NCBI GenBank assembly: GCA_016178725.1
Contig: JACOSV010000039.1
Coordinates: forward strand, 1 to 52,532
From: Candidatus Eiseniibacteriota bacterium
Lineage (GTDB): Bacteria; Eisenbacteria; RBG-16-71-46
DNA length: 52,532 nt
Direction: 5' to 3'
The position numbers and the translations under genes are program-made. The notes under the pieces were generated by a model. That model was not told where the DNA came from. It worked only from the letters and a program-made list of their open reading frames with translations, and did not search any database. This document shows, piece after piece, positions 7,901 through 15,682 of the stretch; position 1 is the first letter of the stretch, and every line of letters begins with the position of its first letter.

Positions 7901-8833
7901 ATGTTCCATCGATACCACGCCGCGATCGTCATGCTCCTGCTCGCCTCGGTCGCGAGAGCCGGGCCCGATGCCGCCACTGGCAAACCGACCCCGATCGGGG
8001 TCCCGCGGGGCGAAGCCCTGATCTCGGTCCGCCAGCTCCTCATGGCCTATCGCGACCGCGATCTCGAGTACTTTGCGCGTCATCTCGCCGCCGGGTTCCG
8101 CGATCATCCCTGGGCGCCGGGAGTCGGCGATTCGTCACCCGTCCTCGATCGCGACGCCGAGATCGCCTCGGCGGCTCATCTGTTCCGCGGCGTCGTGCGC
8201 GACGGGCATCCGCTGCCGGCCGCAAAGCGCATGGCGTACGTGGGCGGACCGTTCTTCGTGCGCGCCGACGCCGATCGCCCGGACAGCCTCGGGCGATTCC
8301 AGATCGTGGTCGCGATGCACCTTTCGCTCGTGGTCGTGTTCGAGGATGGAACGTCCCTCGTGACGCCCGCCGCGTCCCAGCTGTTCCACGTCGCGCGGGC
8401 CGATGTCGTGCACGAGGCAGCCCGGGGAGATTCGGTTCTCGCGTGGCTGGTCACGGACTGGAGCGAGGGCCCGCCCGACGACTCGACGTGGGTCCCGGCG
8501 CTCGCGAAGGCCGCGGTCGAGCGTCCGCAAGCCCGGCCCATCGCCGCCAGTCAGGACACGGTGACGGGGCCGACCGTCCTCGCGCTGGCGCCGGTCGAGA
8601 ATCCGGCTCACGACCGGTTCACGGTCGATCTCGCGTTGCCCGCGGCGGGTCCGGTGCGCCTCGAGGCGTTCGACGTGATGGGCCGGCGGGTCATGCGCCA
8701 CGAGCTCGACGGCGCGCGCGGCGTTCGCCGGATCACGATCGAGCCCGAGCGTGCGATGGGGTCCGGCGTCTACTGGCTGCGCGCGAGTCACGCCGGAGCA
8801 ACGGCGCAGGCGCGCGTCGTGCTGATCCGCTGA
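7901..8833 (+). CDS. Secreted protein with C-terminal FlgD-Ig/type IX-like sorting domain
   Basis: 310 residues. The signal peptide MFHRYHAAIVMLLLASVARA starts at ATG 7901, supported by AGGGG 5 nt upstream. Residues about 40-210 form an unrecognised domain that may be NTF2-like, judged from SVRQLLMAYRDRDLEYFARHL and the later beta-strands. The last ~80 residues match the FlgD-like Ig or Por-type sorting module: LAPVENPAHDRFTVDLALP, then VRLEAFDVMGRRV, then GVYWLRASH and a basic end RVVLIR. Such domains target proteins for secretion or the cell surface. The S8 protease at 46.1 kb ends with the same pattern. It converges on the GWxTD gene with a 25-nt gap. Confidence 0.78.
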   Translation: MFHRYHAAIVMLLLASVARAGPDAATGKPTPIGVPRGEALISVRQLLMAYRDRDLEYFARHLAAGFRDHPWAPGVGDSSPVLDRDAEIASAAHLFRGVVRDGHPLPAAKRMAYVGGPFFVRADADRPDSLGRFQIVVAMHLSLVVVFEDGTSLVTPAASQLFHVARADVVHEAARGDSVLAWLVTDWSEGPPDDSTWVPALAKAAVERPQARPIAASQDTVTGPTVLALAPVENPAHDRFTVDLALPAAGPVRLEAFDVMGRRVMRHELDGARGVRRITIEPERAMGSGVYWLRASHAGATAQARVVLIR

Positions 8834-8858
8834 TCGTGGCGGCGCGGCCGCCGCGCCG

Positions 8859-10928
8859 CTACTGGCGGTCGAACGGCACGACGCGCTCGACCTGCGTCCC
8901 GGCGGTCAGGTCGCGCACGCGGATCTCGAGCTGATAGCGCCCGGGCGCCAGCGTCTGGATCGGCACGCTGACGAACTGGCGGCGCAGCCCCGCCGCCGAC
9001 GCCTCCTCGCGCGACGACGAGCTGATGATCGCCGGCTCGCGCCCGCGGCGTCCGCGCGGCACGACCTCGCTCAACCGGCGCACCGCGTACTCGACCTCGA
9101 AGTGCGCCGCGCCGTCCGGACCCTTCGCGAGCCGGTAGGCCTCGAAGTACGCGATGAGCGGCCCCGGTCCCGTGACGCGCTGGTCCACGTTCGCGTCGAT
9201 CCGGATCGAGCCGCCACGCGCCATCATCGTCGGGTCGCCGCACGCGATCACCACGTCGCTCAACGCCATTCCGGCCGTCGCCGGCGCGATCGTGAACGGC
9301 GCGCGGAACAGCCCGCGATGGCGGCGCTGGTTGCGCACCGAAAGCGCGAGCTGGTAGCGGCCGGCCGGCAGCGACTGCCCGATCTCGACGATCTGGCGCG
9401 CGCCGGGATCGCACGCCGACACCGCGAGCGGCCCGCCCCCGCGCGAGACCGCGCGCCCGGTCGTGTCCAGCACCGCCCAGCGCGAGACGATCGAATCGGT
9501 CGGCGCGCCGCGCGCCAGGACCTGCGCGAACAGGCGCGGACCGTTCTCGCCCTCGAAGTCCGCGGTGACGCCGGCGAGATCGATGCGCACGTTGGCCGGC
9601 GGCAGCGTCGGGAACACGGCGCGCCCGCCGTCGATCTCCATGAGATCGCCGCGGCGCGCGAGTGCCGCCGGATCCGGCGCCGAGCCGGGCAGCGCGTCGC
9701 GCGAGACCGCCGGCGAGAACGAGCCGTGGAGCGAGCGGTCGTTGAGCACGACGCGCATGCCGAGGTCGGGATAGTTCCAGCGCACGACGCCCATCGGATA
9801 CTCGGCGACCGCGCGCGCGCGCGCGGCCGGTCCGGCGTTGTCGAGCGCAAGCTGGTTCGCGACGAACGTGTTCGCGACGCCGCCGGGGTTCACGTCGACG
9901 CCGCGCGGCGGGCCGTAACGGATGTAGAGATCGGCGCGCGAATCGAGCTCGGGATGGAGCGGGTCGTAGAAGATGAAGTACGCGTGCGCGACGCGGGACC
10001 AGAACTCGAGCAGCGTCTCGTTGACGGAGGTCGTCGGATCGAAGTCGAGCTGCGCCCATTCGTCGCCGCTCGGCACGCGCGAGAGCGACGTGTCGCCGGC
10101 GGCGGGCTCGACCGGCGCCGGCTCGTCGCCGCCGATCGCGTCGTGCGAGATCGTCCGCGACTTGCGCGCGATCGGCCGGCTGCCGCCGCGTGGCCCGAGG
10201 ATCGGCGCCGCGTTTGCGAACAGCGTGCGCAGGGTCGGGTCGAGCTTCGGAATCGCGTCGCGGAAGAGGCTGTCCGGACGCTCGACGTCGCCGAGCCGGT
10301 AGCCGATGTACGCGGCGGCGATCTCGGCCTCGGGCAGCCGCGGCCGCCCGCTGAGCGCGCGCTCGGCCGCCTGCTCGGCACCGGCGAGATCGCCGAGCTC
10401 GCAGCGCATCGGCACCAGCGCGAGCCAGCCGTCCGCGCCGGTCGGACGCAGGCGCGTCACCGTGTCGAAGTCGGCGATCGCACGGTCGAACGCGAGCGAG
10501 TCGAGCCAGCGCACCCATTCGCGCTTCCACGCGCGGCCGCGCTCGAGCCGCAGACGCGGATCGCGCGGCGCGATCGCGATCGCGCGGTCGAGCGAGGCGC
10601 GGGCCTCCGTGTCGTAGCCGCCGATCATCTCGAGCTTCGCGCGCGCCAGCCAGTGATCGGCGTTTCCCGGATCGAGGCGGATCGCCTCATCGATGTCGCG
10701 CTTCGCGCGCTGCCGCGATTCGACCGCCGGGTCGGCGGTCTCCTCTTCGGCCCAGAGATGGAGCATCCGTGCCTTCTCGCGCGGCGCGAGGCGCGCGGTG
10801 TCGGCGACGGCGTGGGCGCGCGACGGCGTCGCGGCGGGAGCGGGCGCGGTGGCGACCAGCGCGACGACCAGCGCGAGCGGCGCCGGTGCGAGGATCGCGA
10901 GCGGGATCGCGGTGGGGCGCGCGGTCAC
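8859..10928 (-). CDS. GWxTD-domain-like secreted protein with TPR repeats
   Basis: 689 residues. An N-terminal hydrophobic signal segment (residues 8-31) is followed by TPR-like helices, e.g. AIRLDPGNADHWLARAKLEM and AIADFDTVTRLRPTGADGW. The centre holds LLEFWSRVAHAYFIFYDPLH and ADLYIRYGPPRGVD, the FW...Y-x-KYGPP pattern of GWxTD domains, although the GWxTD pentapeptide itself is replaced by DSRAD. The C-terminal half is beta-rich. GWxTD proteins are found in FCB-type and Acidobacteria-type lineages and have no defined function. The start is GTG 10928, overlapping the stop of the OMP gene by 4 nt (GTGA). It is the last gene of the six-gene operon. Confidence 0.72.
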   Translation of the reverse strand: MTARPTAIPLAILAPAPLALVVALVATAPAPAATPSRAHAVADTARLAPREKARMLHLWAEEETADPAVESRQRAKRDIDEAIRLDPGNADHWLARAKLEMIGGYDTEARASLDRAIAIAPRDPRLRLERGRAWKREWVRWLDSLAFDRAIADFDTVTRLRPTGADGWLALVPMRCELGDLAGAEQAAERALSGRPRLPEAEIAAAYIGYRLGDVERPDSLFRDAIPKLDPTLRTLFANAAPILGPRGGSRPIARKSRTISHDAIGGDEPAPVEPAAGDTSLSRVPSGDEWAQLDFDPTTSVNETLLEFWSRVAHAYFIFYDPLHPELDSRADLYIRYGPPRGVDVNPGGVANTFVANQLALDNAGPAARARAVAEYPMGVVRWNYPDLGMRVVLNDRSLHGSFSPAVSRDALPGSAPDPAALARRGDLMEIDGGRAVFPTLPPANVRIDLAGVTADFEGENGPRLFAQVLARGAPTDSIVSRWAVLDTTGRAVSRGGGPLAVSACDPGARQIVEIGQSLPAGRYQLALSVRNQRRHRGLFRAPFTIAPATAGMALSDVVIACGDPTMMARGGSIRIDANVDQRVTGPGPLIAYFEAYRLAKGPDGAAHFEVEYAVRRLSEVVPRGRRGREPAIISSSSREEASAAGLRRQFVSVPIQTLAPGRYQLEIRVRDLTAGTQVERVVPFDRQ

Positions 10929-11641
10929 GGATGAATCGCGACGCCGAGCAGCAGGAGCAGCGCGCCGTTGCGCGCGTTGGTGCTGTACGAAGGCTCGGTG
11001 GCTTGGGTGAGCCCGAGTGTGTAGCGGGCCTCGGCCTCGAAGCGCCGCGGGCCGCTGCCGACCTCGGTGCCGATGCCGAACGCGACACCCACGTCCGTGT
11101 CCTTCACGAAGCGGATCGCCTGCGACAGATGGACGTCGCCGGACACCTTCTGACGCTGCGCGCCGCGCATCCCGAGCGCCGGGCCGACGATGAGATACGG
11201 CGCGGCCTGCCGCGCGTGCGGGAGCGCGATGCGCGCAAGCACCGGCAGCTCGATGTAGTCCACGGCAAGCACGTCGTGCGCGGTGCCCGTGGAGGCCCCG
11301 TACGCGTCGGTCAACGTGACGTCGCCGAGCGACGTGCCCTTCTCGACGTAGAGCAGCTCGGGCTGCACCGCGATGAGCCGAGTGAGCCCGAACGAGAATC
11401 CGACGCCGGCGCCGACGCCGACGCGTGAGCCATTGGCGAACAGCGGATCGGTGGGCAGATCGCCGTACCACGTGGCGATGCTCACGCCGCCCTTCAGGAT
11501 GACCGAGAAGCTGCGGTCGGCGCGCGCCGGCCGGGCGCCGATCAGCAGCGACGCGAGCGCGAGCGCGACGCCGAGCGCGCCGCCCGGCGCGGCGCCTGCG
11601 AGCCGCGCCGCGAGCGCGGACGGTCGGGTCGGGGCATCCAC
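10925..11641 (-). CDS. Outer-membrane beta-barrel (PorT/OmpA-like) protein
   Basis: 238 residues with a long Ala-rich signal peptide ending near ARPARADRSF. The rest alternates amphipathic strands, such as FSVILKGGVSIATWYGDL, GVGAGVGFSFGLTRLIAVQPELLYVEK (first 20 residues GVGAGVGFSFGLTRLIAVQP), YIELPVLARIALP and YLIVGPALGMRG, typical of the outer-membrane-protein beta-barrel domain family. GTG 11641 overlaps the VWA stop by one base (TAGTG) and the stop overlaps the GWxTD start, so it is tightly embedded in the operon. It probably sits in the outer membrane; its ligand or partner is unknown. Confidence 0.8.
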   Translation of the reverse strand: MDAPTRPSALAARLAGAAPGGALGVALALASLLIGARPARADRSFSVILKGGVSIATWYGDLPTDPLFANGSRVGVGAGVGFSFGLTRLIAVQPELLYVEKGTSLGDVTLTDAYGASTGTAHDVLAVDYIELPVLARIALPHARQAAPYLIVGPALGMRGAQRQKVSGDVHLSQAIRFVKDTDVGVAFGIGTEVGSGPRRFEAEARYTLGLTQATEPSYSTNARNGALLLLLGVAIHP

Positions 11642-12732
11642 TAGTGCAGCCGCTTTCTGCGGTTGCGCACGAAGTCGCGGAACACGTACGCGCCGATGTT
11701 GTTCGGATCGGTCTCGTAGATGCGGCCGTGGTTCAGCGCGGTGAGCTTGCGCACGAATTCGAGCAGCGGTTGGTCGGTGGCGAGCATGAAGGTCGTGATC
11801 GTGATCCCCTTGCGCCGGCAGTAGGCGGCTTCCTCGAGCGTCTTGTTGACGATCTTGGGGTCGAGGCCGAACGGGTTCTTGTACAGCTTACCGAACTCGC
11901 GGATCGCCGACGGCTTGCCGTCGGTGACCATGAAGATCTGCTTGTTGACACCCTTGCGCGAGGCGAGCACGCGCTGCGCGAGCTGCAGCCCCGCCTTGGT
12001 GTTCGTGTGGAAGGGCCCGGCCTGGATCTTCATCAGGTCCTTGAGCGGCACGCGGGTCGCGTCATCCCCGAACAGCACCACGTCCAGCGTGTCGCGCGGG
12101 TAGCGCGTCTGGATCAGCTGCGACAGCGCGAGCGCGATCTTCTTGGCGGGCGTGATGCGGTCCTCGCCGTAGAGCACCATGCTGTGGCTCACGTCCACCA
12201 TGAGCACGGTGGCGCACGACGAGAGGTGCTCGGTTTCGTAAACTTGAAGGTCGTCCTCGGTGAGCGACAGCTCGTCCACGCCGTGGTTCATCACCGCGTT
12301 GCCGACCGATCCGAGCGGATCGAGATCGGAGAGATTGTCGCCGAACTGGTAGGGCCGCGTCTCGGAGAGCCGCTCGCCGCCCTTGCCCGCCACCGGCGTG
12401 CGGTGGTCGCCGGCGGCACCCGCCTCGAGCGTCGAGAAGATCTCGTTGAGCGAGTCCTGGCGGATGCGCTTCTCGCCCTTCGGCGTGATCTTGAATCCCT
12501 TCGCCGTGCGCTCGACCTCGCCGGTCTGCTCGAGCAGCTTCTTGAACTCCGCGATCCCGAAGCCCTCGTTGAAGAATCCGTACTGCTCGCCGAAGTGCTC
12601 CATCCAGCGCAGCGCCTCGTCCACGTCGCCACCGGTCTGGAGCAGCAGGTTGCGATAGATCTCCATCAGCTGCTTGATGAACTGGAGATCCTCGGGCCGC
12701 GGGCCCTGCCACCGCGAGTAGTCGAAGCGCAT
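11641..12732 (-). CDS. VWA-domain protein, partner of the MoxR-like ATPase
   Basis: 363 residues with no signal peptide. Residues 1-170 hold an alpha-helical region (FIKQLMEIYRNLL, GFKITPKGEKRIRQDSLNEIF). The von Willebrand A domain starts near residue 174: VLMVDVSHSM gives the DxSxS MIDAS (Asp180, Ser182, Ser184), with TDGKPSA supplying another metal ligand. This architecture resembles the ChlD/CoxE-type VWA proteins that act with MoxR AAA+ ATPases. ATG 12732 abuts the TPR gene stop with no gap. Together with the ATPase at 15.7-17.2 kb it probably forms a MoxR-VWA remodelling complex; the substrate may be the envelope proteins encoded beside it. Confidence 0.9.
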   Translation of the reverse strand: MRFDYSRWQGPRPEDLQFIKQLMEIYRNLLLQTGGDVDEALRWMEHFGEQYGFFNEGFGIAEFKKLLEQTGEVERTAKGFKITPKGEKRIRQDSLNEIFSTLEAGAAGDHRTPVAGKGGERLSETRPYQFGDNLSDLDPLGSVGNAVMNHGVDELSLTEDDLQVYETEHLSSCATVLMVDVSHSMVLYGEDRITPAKKIALALSQLIQTRYPRDTLDVVLFGDDATRVPLKDLMKIQAGPFHTNTKAGLQLAQRVLASRKGVNKQIFMVTDGKPSAIREFGKLYKNPFGLDPKIVNKTLEEAAYCRRKGITITTFMLATDQPLLEFVRKLTALNHGRIYETDPNNIGAYVFRDFVRNRRKRLH

Positions 12733-14604
12733 CTAGCCCGTCACCTCGCGCAGCCGCCGGTCCACGGTATCGGCGACCTCGCGGCCCCGCGTGCGCCCGC
12801 ACAGCCGGCCGAGCCGCGACGCCGCCTCGTAGAAGCGCCGGCGCTCGGCGGGATCGTCGTCGGCCGATTCGCCGAGCCACATCGCGGCGATCGCCGCGGC
12901 CTCGCGGCCCTTGGCGTTGCCGGCGTCGCGCCCGAGATCGAACGCGCGCGCGCACTCGCGGCGCCCTTCGTCGAAGCGATCGAGCAGGCGCAGCGCGTCG
13001 GCCAGGAGCAGCGTGATCTCGGCGCGCTGCGAGCGGTCGTCGGCCGCGCTCATGTGATGCGCCGGCGTGTCGAGCGCGCGGCGCAGGTGCGCCTCGGCGG
13101 CGCCGGGCGAGCGGGCGCGCAGCGCCGCGCGGCCGAGATCGGCGGCGGCCGATCGCGCGAGCGCCCCGGCGGCCGGACCGCCGTCGCGGCCCATGCGCTC
13201 GGCGCGGGCGAGCCACTCCGTGCCCTCCGTGTCACGGCCCTCGAGCACGTACTGCAGGCCGCGGCTGTGCGCCGCGATGCCCGCGAACACGCCGCGCACG
13301 TCGGCCGCGAGCGTCGGCACGAGCGATTCGATCACCTCGACGTGCGCGCGCGCCTCGTCGGCATGGTCGTCCTCCCACGCCATCTGGTGCAGCCGGTAGG
13401 CGGCGCTCACCGCGAACTTGCGCGTGTCGGGATCGGGATGCGCGCGCCCGCGCGCGACCGCCTGACGCAGCGCGTCCGACGCGCCGTCGCGATCGCCGCT
13501 CTCGTCGAGCGCGTGGCCGATCGCCATGAGCAGGTAGGTCTGATTGTGGCCCGCCGCGGGCTCGGGCGAGTCCTTCGTGTATTCCAGCGCGCGGCGCAGG
13601 TGCTCGAGCTGCTGCGCCGTCATCCCGAGCGAGGCGTAGGTGTGGGCGAGCGCGACCTCGGCCATGCCGGCGACGGCGCGGCCCTCGGGCGTGCCGGACT
13701 CGAGCGCGACCTCGGCGGCGCGCGCGATCAGCGCCTCGCGCCGGCCGGCGCCGGCGAGTGGATCGGTGCGCTCCTGATTCGCGCGGTCGAGCAGCGCCTG
13801 CGCGAGCCGCAGCCGTGCGATCGGATGATCGACGCCCTCGACGACCGCGATCGCCTGATCGAGGCGCTCGATCGCCCGATCGCGGTCGCCGAGCGAGGCG
13901 TGGACGAGGCCGAGCTCGCGTGCGGCCTCGGACGCGGCCTTGCGCGCGTTCGCGCAGAAGAGAGCGCGCGCGTGCCCGTTCCACGCCGTATCGGGGGCGG
14001 CCGTCCCGGGCGAGTCGAGCCGCATGCCGATCGCGACTGCGCGATCGAGCAGGTGGCGCGCCTCCTCCCATCGCCCGCGCGCGTGCGCGATCTGGCCGAG
14101 CCGGTGCGCCAACCACGCGAGCCGCATCAGCACTTCGGGGCGCCGCGTCTCCGGCTCGCGTTCGAGCGCCCGCCGGCCGCTCGCGACGAGCGGGCCTTCG
14201 GCGTCGCCGGGCGTCGTCATCAGGCCGCGCGCCGCCTCGATGCGCGTGCGCAGCTCGTCGGCGTACGCCGCGTCGGTGATCCGGTCGCACTCGGTCGAGG
14301 CGAGGTTCAGCTGCTCGATCGCGCGGTCGCGCTGTCCGGTCCACCCCGCGAGGTCGGCGAGCACGGCGCGATAGCGCGCGCGCAGTCGGACGCCGTCGGG
14401 ACCCTGCATCTTGAGGATGTGCGGCTCCGTCTGCACCAGCCATTCACGCGCGCGGGGGGCCGCTCCTTCGAGCATCAGGACCTCGGCCTGATCGAGCGCG
14501 TTCGCGAGCCCCGCCGGGGTCCAGTACTCCTTCGCCGACACGCCGCGGCGGAATCCCTCCACGATGCGCGCGATCGCGGCCGTCAGCCAGACCAGAGGCC
14601 ACAT
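12733..14604 (-). CDS. TPR-repeat protein, 623 aa
   Basis: A long all-helical protein. An N-terminal hydrophobic stretch MWPLVWLTAAIARIV may be a signal anchor, so the repeats could face the periplasm or stay attached to the membrane. From about residue 35 to the end it is made of TPR-like hairpins, e.g. HARGRWEEARHLLDRAVAI, HASLGDRDRAIERLDQAIAV, YASLGMTAQQLEHLRRALEY and LLDRFDEGRRECARAFDLG. No enzymatic motif is visible. It lies between the secretin and VWA genes with 18-nt and 0-nt gaps, so it is probably a scaffold within the same complex. Confidence 0.82.
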   Translation of the reverse strand: MWPLVWLTAAIARIVEGFRRGVSAKEYWTPAGLANALDQAEVLMLEGAAPRAREWLVQTEPHILKMQGPDGVRLRARYRAVLADLAGWTGQRDRAIEQLNLASTECDRITDAAYADELRTRIEAARGLMTTPGDAEGPLVASGRRALEREPETRRPEVLMRLAWLAHRLGQIAHARGRWEEARHLLDRAVAIGMRLDSPGTAAPDTAWNGHARALFCANARKAASEAARELGLVHASLGDRDRAIERLDQAIAVVEGVDHPIARLRLAQALLDRANQERTDPLAGAGRREALIARAAEVALESGTPEGRAVAGMAEVALAHTYASLGMTAQQLEHLRRALEYTKDSPEPAAGHNQTYLLMAIGHALDESGDRDGASDALRQAVARGRAHPDPDTRKFAVSAAYRLHQMAWEDDHADEARAHVEVIESLVPTLAADVRGVFAGIAAHSRGLQYVLEGRDTEGTEWLARAERMGRDGGPAAGALARSAAADLGRAALRARSPGAAEAHLRRALDTPAHHMSAADDRSQRAEITLLLADALRLLDRFDEGRRECARAFDLGRDAGNAKGREAAAIAAMWLGESADDDPAERRRFYEAASRLGRLCGRTRGREVADTVDRRLREVTG

Positions 14605-14622
14605 CGTCGAGTCGTTCGCCCC

Positions 14623-15648
14623 CTACCGCTTCGGCCCCGGCGCCGTGCCTTCGAAGATCTCGCGCGTCTTCGGATCGGGACCGGCGTTCGTGTCCACCAC
14701 GCGCGCGGTCAGCGCGACGAAGCTCTCGCGCTCACGATGGGTCGTCGACTCGCGGGAGAACAGGAACGGCAGTACACGGCCCAGCAGGGGCAACCCTGTG
14801 CGCTGCCGAACATCGGCCGTGCGCTCGAAGCCGCCCAGTAATACGGTGTCCCCGTCTTTCATCACCACCGTGTTTTCGACAATCTGTCCGTCTTTGACCG
14901 GACTCCCGGAGATCTGGTTCACGAGCTGCGTGAGCTCTGCCCGAACGTCGAGTGTCAGATAGCCGCTCTCGCCAAGCGACGGCGTGACGTTGAGCGCGAG
15001 GCCGGCGTCGAGCGTGTCGGTCTGGAAGAGGTTCGTGTAGCTCGAGTAGCGCGTGATGTACGTGACGCGCTGGCCGTCGAGGATGTTCGCGGCACGGTTG
15101 TTGAGCGTGAGCACACGCGGCGCGTCGCGGGTGGTCGCCACGCCGTTCTGCTGGAGCGCCGCGAAATCGGCCGACGCGAAGAACCGGTTCTGGAACAAGG
15201 CGCGGCTGTCCTTGAAGTCCGGACCGACCCGATAGTCCCGCAGGTCATTTCGCTGGTAGCTCACGTCGTCAAAGGTGCGCCAGTCCATTCCCAGCTGGCG
15301 CGCCCGCGTGAGATCGATCTCGACGATCCTGGCCTCGATCAGGATCTGGCGCGGCGCGACGTCCAGCGCCTTGACCATCGCCTCGGCCGCGTCGACGTCC
15401 TCGCTCTCGCCGGTCAGCACGATCAGGTTCGCAGCATCGTTGCGCCGCACGTCCACCGTGCGCACGTCGGCGCCGGCCCGCCACTCGAGCACGCCGCGGC
15501 CGTCACGCTCGCGCACGCCGAGCGCGCGCGCCAGCTCACCCGGCGGCAGGAACTGCGGCTTCACCGTGGCGACGCGCTGGGCCGCCACGGCCCCCGCGCC
15601 CCACGCCACCATCAGCAGCGCCACCATCACCAGCCTCGTTCCACGCAT
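14623..15648 (-). CDS. Secretin-domain (GspD/PilQ C-terminal) protein
   Basis: 341 residues with a signal peptide ending near AVAAQ. A short N-terminal region includes NLIVLTGESEDVDAAEAMVKAL, seen here as the N1/STN-like strand-helix motif NLIVLTGESEDVDAAEAM. The secretin core follows: QILIEARIVEIDLTRARQLG, then LNNRAANILDGQRVTYITR, TLDAGLALNVTPSLGESGYL, VENTVVMKDGDTVLLGGFER and the terminal GLPLLGRVLPFLFSRE, close to the family signature PLLGxIPxLGxLF. It is shorter than GspD and lacks multiple N domains. No type II or pilus genes are near; instead it sits between a MoxR ATPase and TPR/VWA genes. It may form an outer-membrane ring or an anchoring pore. Confidence 0.87.
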   Translation of the reverse strand: MRGTRLVMVALLMVAWGAGAVAAQRVATVKPQFLPPGELARALGVRERDGRGVLEWRAGADVRTVDVRRNDAANLIVLTGESEDVDAAEAMVKALDVAPRQILIEARIVEIDLTRARQLGMDWRTFDDVSYQRNDLRDYRVGPDFKDSRALFQNRFFASADFAALQQNGVATTRDAPRVLTLNNRAANILDGQRVTYITRYSSYTNLFQTDTLDAGLALNVTPSLGESGYLTLDVRAELTQLVNQISGSPVKDGQIVENTVVMKDGDTVLLGGFERTADVRQRTGLPLLGRVLPFLFSRESTTHRERESFVALTARVVDTNAGPDPKTREIFEGTAPGPKR

Positions 15649-15682
15649 CGCGGCCTCGTCACTTTCGGACTCCCTGTCCCGC

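Noticed and set aside
8788..10530. Minus-strand open frame overlapping the GWxTD gene in another frame
   Set aside because: Composition is Arg/Ala-rich with no domain; the GWxTD frame has signal peptide, TPR and domain motifs.
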